NCBI GenBank assembly: GCA_032622095.1
Contig: CP136066.1
Location: 134,199,917-134,263,916, forward strand
Length of the DNA stretch: 64,000 bases
Source of the DNA: Siphonodentalium dalli
Lineage: Eukaryota > Mollusca > Scaphopoda > Gadilida > Siphonodentaliidae
Reading direction: 5' to 3'
The notes under the pieces were generated by a model. That model worked only from the letters and a program-made list of their open reading frames with translations, was not told where the DNA came from and did not search any database. Made by a program: the position numbers and the translations under genes. Shown here in pieces: positions 12,401 through 24,400 of this stretch; position 1 is the first letter of the stretch, and each line of letters begins with the position of its first letter.

Positions 12401-15400
12401 GAGGCAATCACAGCTGTTCCATAAGGCCAAAAAAATATATACCCGTGTTTCCGGTGACCCGCCCGCCCCTATTTCGGAGCTCCCGACGGTTTTCATTTTA
12501 TTCATTTTGCAAAATTAGTACGCATCCTGTTTTATTTTTGTGCCACCTGGAAATATTCCATGTACAAATATGCAAAATAATCTTCCATTTTCTATTAGTT
12601 GCAGTCATTAATTTAATTCAATGAGTCATTAGCATAATTAAGTTAATTAACTGTGTAAATCATGCAAAACATCCAAAAACGGGAATTTTATTGCAAAATA
12701 ACGGGACTACCGCCGTAGTACCGGTGGGTACCTCTAAAATATGGAACATGAAAAAGAATAAAACGATGTCTTTTAGGCTTATGGTTCATGATTGAGCCTA
12801 TATGCGTTTATTGACGTTTATTTATTACTGTTATGTGAAGCGTGACCAATTTAATGACTTGAATTACTAACGCGCTGATAAAAATTTCCAAGAAAATCGA
12901 AAAAAAGAGAAAAAAAATGACAAACGCAAATAAATTTTTTTCGGTGAAAGGTCTGTTTCCAGTTTTTTGGTGTTTTTATACGGTACGCAAAAACAGAACG
13001 CGAATCGAACGGACCTCAAACAATTTTGTACTCTCTTAAAATTCACCGAATATATATGGCAAAAACAATTATCCGTGAGCACCATTTTATAGTGTGCAAA
13101 TATAGTTTTAATCATTGTAGTGCCCTGTTCGAAATAAAAAGTGATCCATTACAGGAAAATCGTAATTTTATTCCCAATGATTCAGAGATTTTAGAGACAC
13201 TCAGTATCACTGTCAATGCCGTTAATTGTGGCAGATGCAAACCAAATGCAACAGTCTATATCAGATTTAAACGAAAAAAATATCTGATACTCACCCTCAG
13301 GTTGGAAATTTTTTCATCCACAATTTTGACCAAATATAGTAAAATATTCTTTTCTTAAACTAATTAGCCGTTTTTTTATTGGTCTAGATTCTAGACTCCT
13401 CAAGCATTCCTAGAGTTGAAAATTTCAAACCTGACACCCCAATTTAGGTTGGAAAATTTCCAACTGATGACAATATTTATCTAGTTTGGTACAAAAAACA
13501 TCGTTAACATGTATGCTATTAAATTAATCGTGAAATAGTGCAGGCATTCATAGACTAATGATGCAAATGTCAGTTTTTGTGCTCTCTTTGTTTCTTTAAT
13601 GTTAAATTCACTGTATTATTATTATTCAAATACCACATAAAGTTATTTTACTGTTTAAATAATGTTTCCTTGCTTTTACAATAAAACAATAAATTACACT
13701 ATATTCTAATAGAATCTACTTAGTTTTATTATTTTATATTACAAACAAGGAGAAGTTGGCTTGGGAGTCGCATTCAAATTTATTTCGAGCAAAGTTGAAA
13801 ATAAAATGAAAAAATAAAATAAAATGAAAAGCCACCCCCCCCCCCCACCCCTATTTTTTTCTTGTATGTCACCAGAAACACAGGTATATATTTTTTTGGC
13901 CTAAGCACAATACAACTTCTGCTTAAGAGTTTTGCATGGGAATTGGCACTTAAAATTGGGAACCAACAGTGACGTTGCCCAAATTCTCTTCTTCGTGGCA
14001 ATATAAGAACTATCTTTGAGTAATAAATATTATCTAATCTGTGTCCTTCTGAATACAGTATACCTGTTTAATAGTCAAGTAATTGTATGATGTTCTGAAA
14101 AATCTTGTGTTCAATCGTTTTGTTCAGGTTTTCCATTCTAGAGTTATTCATCATTGTTTATCTGAAAATGTTTTTTTGGACAGTCTTCCTGAGTATCTCA
14201 GACACTTGTGGGTTATAGGTATGCCCACACATGGGGGTATGCACCGGGCGACAGCTGTGGATTTATTAAATATGCCTGTAGAAACAAAATATATTCTAGA
14301 CAGACACATTTTATAAATATTTCATCACATATTTTTGTTGGCAGCCTGGACTCAACATACAGATGTAATTAGGGTTAATGCAGAGTTAAAATCAGTAGTT
14401 GGAGTAACAGAAAACAAATATTCATGCAACATAAGATGGTACTAACTCTTTCATGTCGGGAGCTGCGCTGGTGCAGCATTAAAGATCCTCTGTCAGTGCA
14501 TTCTCTTATATAAGCTAGTCTCTCATAGGGAGCCTCGCATTTATATAAGAGAAAGCACTGGCTTTGACGATCAAGGTAAATATTGTTAGGCCAATGTATT
14601 CTCTTATATATGCGAGGCTCCCTACGGGAAACTGGCATATATAGAGAATGCATTGGCAAAAGCTTCTATCAATTAATATCGATTTTATTTAGAATTTCTT
14701 AGTGGACAGTTTTATGTGGTATTTTTAGAACAGAAAACTGCATGATAATGTTTGGAGTGTACCCAGAGTATACCGAGAGAGTAGTGCATGGAGATTTTGT
14801 TTTTTGGTGGTTGGTTCCAGTTTCGGCTTTATTTAAAAAAAAAAACCCAGTTTGTACTGGCCAATGTTGGTGCCTTTTATTTCCCGGGCAGTAAAAGTGG
14901 TCTAATCCAGTTAAATTAAGTTGTGTAACCATGACGTGACATTGTGCACATGATCGTCAGGATTATCTCATTATTAGGGGGACACACCAACCACCCGCAT
15001 CACATCGTTAGTATCGACGAACACTTTTGGGGAAGTGTCTCTTTGTCACTGTTGGTTTGTCATGCTGCGCACTGTGAATTGTTGGTGTTTGGGAGGGAGA
15101 ATTTAAATAAAATTGTTTGCAGACAATGTAACTTTTTTGCCGTTTCATGACTATTTGAGCCAGATCGTTAAAATACTAAATAAATATACTTGATTTATAT
15201 GGAGTACTGATTGTAGGCCTTGAGTATATCTGGCTTAATATGCGGTAGGCTATGAGGACACACTTGCAAGTGACACAAAACGCAATGCTTCTGAATTATG
15301 CTATAAAGGATCATAGGATGCCTAGCGACGAGTGCCAGTTCAACAAATGACTGCTTGGAACACCACATTAAATATTCTCAAGTCTGAATAAAAATTATGT

Positions 15401-18400
15401 TGACATGCAGCTCAACCTCGATCGATCATAGACAAAGCGTGGTAACTCTATATGCTTGGTAAAATTATCTGCAAGCCTGCACATGGTTAGCAATGTGGGC
15501 AGTGGGAGATTCCAGTATATCAACACAGGGGAATTCTTTCAATTCAATGTAACAAGCAAATCAAATATACATAATATAGTGCTAAATATTGTCAAATTTC
15601 TTTTGATATACATGTAGGAAAGTATTACACACAGTACAATGGTTTATTAAATTTTCATAGACTATTTTGGTCTATTTAGTACGATATTTACCGATGGAAG
15701 ACACATCTGATCAAGATCTAAAAATAGCTCTTGAAATGATAGAATAAACTTGGAAGTATGGAATGGTCACTACTTTGCGATACATTTGAACTGATGGGAA
15801 CCTCACCTATAGTGAAAATCTTATAACCATAGAGGGATGATTGGGAGTTAGGAAACAAGACGACACATTATATCAGTTTATTAATAATACAGTTTAGTTT
15901 AATAGAAATGCACCTGCCTATTTTGGTGGGTTTTTTCTGGAATCAATTGATGACTCTTAACATAAGAACTTTTCAGTACTTTACATCAACCTCCCCCATG
16001 TTCTTTTTTGGCAGACATTTTATGGTAATGACGAGTATAATTTTCAGCCTAGGTTACCGCAACGAAACTGTTTTCCATTTTTTTTTCTTGAGCAGCAAGG
16101 TTTTATATTTCGGCTTCAATTTAAAAAAAAACCCGAACAGATAAGACCGAAAAACCTCCATGCACTACAAGAGAGACCACTCTATCTTTTTAGCACCCTC
16201 CATCAAGGTATATTTTATTTTTCCTAACATCACAATTTCTGGTACCACTCAGTTCTAGAAATTGGAGCAGTGTCTTACCTTATACAATATAAGATTATTT
16301 AAATTGCCCAATTTGATCAAAATAGACTGATTAATGTTGCAATGTACTTTGAAGGTTTGGGCATGAGAAAAAAAAAGAAATCAAAATTATCTAAATAAAA
16401 GTGGACTAAAAATAGGGTTGAGAATCAAGTGTTTTTTTTTTATATTGGCCTAAGAGATTTACTGCGAATTATTATAAAAATAAACCACTTTATTAAGCCT
16501 TTATAGACAAATAATATACCATGGTTTCCGCTATATGAGCATGGGATCTCCTCAACCCTCAACGGCCCCGTTCCCCTAGCCAAGTTTCCCCCTGTTGAAC
16601 CGCCAGTTGATTAAAAATTTTAGGGTCCCATTGCCCCAGCCCAGATTTCCCCTGCTACCATACCCCAGTACACATATCATGTGTTTAAAAGTATAGAGAT
16701 GTATCTTGTCAGGATATCAATATGGAATTTTAGAGGACAACTTTATTTGATATGTTTGCAAGAATACAGACGCTGAACGCATTATTACAGAAAGTGCATA
16801 CTGGACATGGTGGCGACATCACTAGAAGCTAGTTAAGTTGCAGTTAGTTTACGATAAATCATCAGCAGTTTAATTGTACTTGGTGATTTTCTTTGTTTTA
16901 TGTTGCAAAATACATTCCACTTTATATTTTTGTAGAGTTTCCACCATAATTTAGGTTTAAATTCTGATCTCAGGGTGGGTTACCGGTGTGTGAAAATTAA
17001 GGCATTATTCACTGTCTTTGCGACTGTATAATTCAAAATTTCCAGTTGTTACAAATCCTTAAATTAGTTCTAAATTAGTATTATTTATTTATAGACTCCA
17101 TTGTATTTTTTTTAGGATCACATTAAATTTTGATTGCTTTTGAAGTCGGAGAGTTTGATAGCTCGACAACTTTGGTAGAAAATATATGCAGGTAAAACGA
17201 TCTGCCAATTAGAATATCTTACACTTCTAGATTATACACCTATATGGCGAAAGTACATGTAGATAAATCGGTGTTCCTACATTGAAATTATTTACTGGAT
17301 TTTCCCCTTAGCAGCTGCCGGCCCCATTCCCCGACCCGTAGTGGAAACCCTGATATACTTCATCTTCAGTTTTATTTTATTCACATAATACCTATTTGTA
17401 ATCTTGAAATTGCAATTTATAAAAATTATGTTGTAATTGTGCAATATATATTCTCGATTCAACCCTATTATTGTCCCATTTTTAATTTGAAACATTTTCA
17501 TTCAGGCCATTTGATAAAGACACATATGAAGATGAGGTGGACGAAGATGAAGTTTTAGATGAAGAAGGAAGAACTCGACTCAAACTGAAGGTTTATCATC
17601 TTTTTCTGGCTCAGTTGCATCTTTGTATTAGTTCAACTTGTACAGTTATGGATATGGCTACCGGTATTGCTATTATTTGATCCGTGTCTGATTTTGGTCG
17701 AGTTGTGTAACAAACGCATCGTATGATTTGATGAGTGAGTTATGTCCCTGTCACGACGTAAGCATGATAACTCTAACAAACGAAATCTGATTTTGACCAT
17801 TTGGATCATTGCTGCTCTGAATTGATGAATGTCTTAGCGATGGCCTCTAAAAGCCATTTGGTGGGATTAGGGTTAACTAGATAAACTATTTGTGCTATTG
17901 AACTCAAGGTTGGTATATACTGACTCCCAGGATCATATGGCAGTTATGTATTACCAGTTTATACAGGTGTTATAATGCCATCTACATATAGGTTGTTAAT
18001 CCTGTTCATCTATATAATTAGGTTTATAGCAATTACAAGTATGTTGATAGCATCAAGGATGGTTTATTGTTCCTCAGTTTGTAAATTGGATATTTAGGGA
18101 ACTAATGTTATACACACAATTCGAAGTTTGCTAGTTTTTATATCTAATTCATATCCTTGATTTGATAGAGGTGTTTTACATGCCTTTGGGTCATACTATT
18201 TAGTATCAACTTATGTTAATATGTAACAGTACATGTGTATCATCTTCTTGCCAGGTTGAAAATGCCATTCGATGGCGAACACAGAAGGATGAGGAAGGAA
18301 ACCCAATGAAAGACGAGTTTGACCAGCCACTCAGAGAGAGTAACACAAGAATTGTGAAGTGGTCAGATGGCAGGTATGTGTTCTGTGTTGCACTTACAAA

Positions 18401-21400
18401 GCAGTAATTATTCTGAAGACAGATGTAATACATTGTTTATTCTGGTAATATTTTATAGTTTTCGAGAATTAGGCCAACAAGAATCTGAGTTTTCAGGTGC
18501 ATTCAGTATCACTTGAATAAATATATAATTCCAAAAAAACAATTGCCCCAAAAAAATCAACTTTATTCTCTGAAAACCACTGGTCGAAAAATCTGATTTT
18601 GTTAGCACCAATCATGACTTGTAACAGAGCCCATGAAACATGGTCTACAAAGATATATGCTATTCTCACATAAACGGTTAATTATGATTCAACAATCTGA
18701 ATTATTTTTGTCTTTAAAAATGTTCTGGATAATTACTGTAAAAGGTGCTAGTAATGACTCCCAGAAGATTTCTTAAATGTTCTGGATAATAACTGTTATA
18801 GTTGCTAGTAATGACTCCCAGAAGATTTCTTTTATTTTTATTTATTTATAGCTTGTCTATGCATCTCGGTGATGAAGTGTTCGATGTTCACACTATGCCT
18901 CTGCTGGGAGACTTCAACCACTTGTTTATCAGGCAGGGAACTGGTTTACAAGGACAATCTGTGTTCAAAACTAAACTCACATTCAGGTAAGTTTATAGCT
19001 TCTGCAAACAGTTATTTTTGCGCAGCCGGGGGCCATTTACCAAAAAACAAAATGGCCTGAAAAATATTACCAATGGCCCAAGGTATTGCTTGCTGCAGGC
19101 TTGGTCATTTTCTCGATATGTGCATCTAGGATTCAGTAGTTTGATGGCTTTGTCCATTAGAAAACAATACAAGCACATGTTGTCTCAAAGAAATGTGAGT
19201 TATAATAGATAGCATGTGCAAATGCAAGTTAGATTTCAATAACACAGAGAAGCCGACAAAAGTAACAAATTTAACTGACCTCTATTTCCCAAAAAATATT
19301 AAGAATGGCCCAAGTTTTGGCCATCAATTTTATGGTCCAGCACGAGCACTGGCCGCATACCCGCTCTAACTGCTATCCCGATTTATACTGATCATGTAAA
19401 TTTGACCAGTTGTTACTCGGTGAAGGATGATTAGGTCTCTTTTTTTGGAAAATTTCATACCATAACATAATAAATAATGGAGAATTATTATATGGCACTT
19501 AGGGAGCATGTCAAAACCTCTTTCGCATATGCGAAAATATTGTCGATAATGTCGAAAAAGTTTTGACGTAAATGTGCAAAAACGAAATGTCGGAAATGAC
19601 GAAAAATAATGTGATAACGTCGAAAGCGACTGGCCATAAAAGTGCGATAACGTCGAAACCACAACAGACCAAAATTTCCGTAAAATGTCGAAACTTTCGA
19701 CAACGCGAAAGTCACGACGTCGAATCATTGATCGATATTCGTAAACGACGAAAAGTTAAAACATCGATATGATCGATGTCGCACTTTGTAAATTCGCGCA
19801 TTTATTTTTGCCTTCTGCGTAATCAGATGCCAGCTGAATTTTGATTGGCTGAATTGTGTGAAGGAAAATAAAGTTCAGCCAAAGGCCATACAAACAACTC
19901 TATGCGGTTAACACACAAGTACAATGACTTGACAGTTCGACTGTTTTGATAGCTATGAGTTCGCACGAGTCCTAATCATTAGTCAACACATTCCAAATGT
20001 GTGAAGGGGTGACATTTAGCAAAAGGCTATACAAACATATAGGCCTATTGACATATAATGACGTATACCGGTCCTCACAACTATACGTGGACTGTGCGAC
20101 AGTTTTGTTGTTGTTGTTGTGATGTCTTCTCAATTAGTGAACAATGGTTTAACTCGTTGGACAAAACCAACACATCTGATATATGAAATTCCAAAATGAA
20201 GCGATTTGATGTCATAATATCAGTTCGATCATGGCTAGAAACAGTGATGAAATCGAATAGATCTATCGTTAGCGGACATATACGCAGTTGGGAAAATATT
20301 AGACCAGCAGTTTACACAGGTCGACAGTACGAAGAAGTTAGGGTTTTCACAACCCCAGGTATCACACATCTAACAGAAAAAAGATGAAATCACACAGAAA
20401 TTTTAAATCAGCTGCACCCACCCACAACGGGAGCGACAACCGTCCATCCAGCATTTGAAGCAATAGGCCCGATATAGAACAAGCCCTCATCACATTGTAT
20501 CAACGCCAGACATATATATATATAGAGAGAGAGCCAAACCCCCTAAGTTCATTGTTTTATAATGGTATGTATATCATTATCCATGTTTTTATTATTCATT
20601 CAATAAAGAATCGAGAAAAACATAACACTCAACTCCTCTGCCAATCAATGCTACCCACAGACGAAACTAGGGTTGGCCTGGGAAATTACAGTGCTAAAAA
20701 TAGCACAACACAACACGTGGAAATTCCAAACTATTCTATATGTTTTGTATTAACTTAACTTTGTCGCATCTGATCGCTGATATATATTGAATAAAATGTG
20801 TAGATTTGAAATAAAAGTCGCCGACGAATTAATCATGATAACGCTGCGCTCCGATATCTATCTAACAATGATTTCATACTTAAATTACGAAAATGGAAGC
20901 CTTGTTTACAACAAAACCACCACCGGGTTTACGGTACTTTCAGAATGCCATAGACTAAAACGAGAATGCAACGATGCCGTAAACATTAAAATATGTGTCC
21001 ACATTAAAATATGTGTCTGGTCTAGAAAGACAGACTGAAACTGTAGAAATTAACTCTACGTGGCATACGGAAAGTATACTATAAATCGGGGTTGTGGAAT
21101 AATTTATTGTCGTCCTCGGCTGTATTCTTTTATTTTATTTTATAGTTCGCACAATTAAATGGTGACGGTTTACCCAAAATGAAGACAAGTTACATAATCA
21201 CACACAAAAACGATTTTCGAAATCAAAATTTGCATTGTTTACGGTACCACTCTACAGTATTAATGCGACGGTGTAGCAATTATTGCTCGAGATTTTGGGG
21301 GACTTCAACCTGTACTTCTAATATTTACTGTAAACCAGTGATACAATATCACTGCTGTAAACCCACGGATTTGCGGCCATCGTGTGACATCAAAACGTAG

Positions 21401-24400
21401 GAAATGATTGTGTTGGCCTATCCTATTATATAAATTGGGTCTGGGAATAATTTATTTGGGACTTTAAATAATCTTCTATTAATAATAGTTCATTATTAAA
21501 TGAAGTTTGAATTGTCCGATATTAACCAAATCGGAGATTTCAGTAGATCGGAGAAATTTACTAATAGGCCTAAATATATAAACTCCGATCAAATCGGAAT
21601 TGTTTTCATATCGGAGAATACTCCGATTAAATCATTGGAATTCTTATGAGAAAAACTCCGATCTGAGAAATTTCAGCATGGACACCGACATTTTCCTGTT
21701 CGCGACTAGGGTTGAAACGATTAATCGACTAGTCGTAGACGACGCTGAAATGTCAGAACGTCGACTCTGAATTTTGCTGTCGACTAGTCGGAACATAGTG
21801 TATTAGTTCCATGTATTCACGTTTTCAAGATCGATTCCGACATAAATGGTGTTAACTGCGCGTAAGTTACGGTAAGTATAACATTTGGTGGCACCCGGAA
21901 TTGACAGTGTTACTAGTATAGACACACACGGTGACCCGACTATTAATTGAAAGAATGAAATTGACAACACAATGTCTCACTCGTCGTTTGAGGTAAAAAG
22001 ACATCACTGCGACATGATGGCAATGATTGACACGGCTTTATCGTTTGTCGGAGACCGCTTTGATCTAGACACTGTGTATATTTCACTTGATCAATTGAAG
22101 GTCGCTTAAGGTGACGTCATTGTTGCTACCGTATATAAATGATACTGACATTAAGAACTGGCTATCGTATTCTACAACATAGCCTATTCTATAGGGCGTA
22201 TTTAGTCGGAACATTAACATTTTATAGTGACACCGCTCGGCACCGGTTTATTGGTTATCACGTGACTAAACGAAATCTCGAACACAGATATTAAATTTAA
22301 AACCTGTATAAATGATCGAGTTTCTAATCATTATCCACCACATGTCTAATTATATAATTACATTCAGTGTGTTGGATAAATATCAAGATGTTTACAGTAT
22401 TATTTCCCAAATAAATTGGTGTCTATGCAGGGAAATGCGCTACGTCATTGCATCAGTCATCAGTGTACGCCATGTACGATGAATTTTCCGTACCATGTTA
22501 TGTTTGAAAGTTTTGATATCGGGTACCGACTAGTCGACGCAACGCGACTTTTGGGTCTCGACTAGTCGACTCTGAAATTCACTAATCGTTTCAACACTAT
22601 TCGCGACACATCAGTATAAAACTGCGACTATGTAGTATTTATTGAACACAAACTGTCCTGCCAATCATATCGACACAACAGCAATATTGACGGAAATAAT
22701 GCTGCGATCTTGACGAAAACAAACACTGCGAAAATATGTCGAAACAGAACAGCGAACATTTGAGCAAAACTGCGATAATTTCGAAAACATCGAACCAAGA
22801 CAGCGAAAATGACGAAAACGTACAACGTTACGGCATGCGATAATGACGAAAAACTCTGATAATGTCGGAAAAAACAACGTCAATGACGCCACATTTTTCG
22901 CAGTTTTATCACATTTTTTTCGCACATGCGAAATAGGTTTTGACATGCTCCCTTATCCAAGGCTCTAAGTGCTGTAACAATCACATTATTACCCCAGTTG
23001 TTGAGCAATGCCGGATCTACTGCCTGCTGCCATTTTTACAGAGCTTCAGTAGAGCGTATTTCGCTTACCAAACAAGTCAGGTCCCATTTTGTGCCTAGGT
23101 ACGATGAAGCTTTTTATTTTATTTATTTAATTGTAACAAGTGTATTCAACTGTTAAAGTTGGTCACCACAATGACCTAATTTTTCAAGTACCAATTCGTA
23201 ACAAGGTGAAGGCTGTCAGCGAGAATAGAAACAAAATGCACGTGCTATTGTCAATGAAATAATTGATCTTTATACTGGTTTATAAAGCACAATTTATTTG
23301 TGCATTCACAGGCTGATATTAGTAATAGGCCACACTTATATGTAAAATAAACAGGAACTTTTGACATAAAACAATGTAAATAATTTATTAAACATTTATT
23401 GTTTTTGTCTGCAAGTTCTACAGGTGAATACCATCGGATTTTATCGATTAAACATAACATTTAGTGATATTATTTATTGGAAATCTGAGCCATATATATA
23501 TATATACCCCTCAACATTACTAACTTAAATGTGAAGTTAATTTATATTTTTTGAAAGTATCATTGTCAAATGATATAATATGGGTTGATAACTCACCCAA
23601 TTTCATGGGTTTTTTTGCGACCAAAGATTCAGAAAACAAACAACTTGCTTCACTTAACTGATTATAATATTAAGTCATAATTTAAAAAAAAATTGTAATA
23701 TATTAAAGTTACAGAAATTATGTTTTGATCTAGTAAGATTCACAGTATCCCTCACCACTTCTCAAAATTACTCAAATTCATTGCAAATCAAATGATGTTG
23801 TTTTTTTTTAAATTGGGGCAACGTTGTGTTGGTGGGGGGAGTGGGGTGACGTACAGTTTGTCATATGTGCATGCACTGGGTAAATGGTTAGTGCAACCGT
23901 TTTGCTAAATAAAAATAAATGTTTAATGCCCTGGTGCATACTATCAGTTACCAACAATAACAGCCTTGACCACATGTGTAAGACCATTCTGCCGAGGCTG
24001 GAAATTCCGACAAGGTTTACCTATATATAGAATCGAATAAGGCATAACCATGGAAGATGTTCATGGCCAGAAAAATGTATGAAATTGCAATGATGGTACA
24101 ATATGGTAGCCCATATAAATAAAAAAAACCTACCTGCCTCATCATTAAAATTGTCGCTAATAATAAATAAAAAATAAAAACCTGCCTACCTCGTGGTTAA
24201 ATTTGGCCATAAATAATGAAAATAAATATCAGCCTCCCTCATCACTTTGAATTGAAAAAGAAACGTGTGTGAGAAACAAACCCCTTTTTTATTTGGACTT
24301 AGTTTTATACAGAGCCAATGAAAACATTCCTATGTTACTTACCCTTTAACCCTTCCATGACTGGAGCTTCCTGAAATTTTTCGAAAACCCTGTGCCAAGT

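Larger units (their letters stand above)
11743..17505 (+). other. LEO1 intron 5
   Basis: It holds a 1.48-kb TAA-flanked element (12425-13901), a fragment of the 174-bp family (about 14100-14250), a double-hairpin repeat (14452-14660), a possible 1.4-kb element (14781-16168) and one unpaired GGCC end (16410-16450). 11743-12420 and 16500-17505 contain nothing recognised. Confidence 0.55.
19502..22952. mobile_element. 3.45-kb Harbinger-like element with TTA target duplication
   Basis: The ends are inverted copies of GGGAGCATGTCAAAACCT followed by TTTCGCA, with about two mismatches in 33 bp. TTA flanks both sides (19499-19501, 22953-22955). Both subterminal zones (about 19530-19770 and 22680-22900) are full of CGAAA, GACGAAAA and GTCGAAA motifs with unusual CpG density. 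The interior has no recognisable transposase. A hAT element is nested inside, so this insertion is older. Superfamily assignment rests on the 3-bp TTA target and GGG start. Confidence 0.7.

Noticed and set aside
20196-21400. Several 63-87 codon frames inside the 3.45-kb element as transposase pieces
   Set aside because: None shows a DDE signature, zinc finger or Myb-like motif, and they do not join into one frame.
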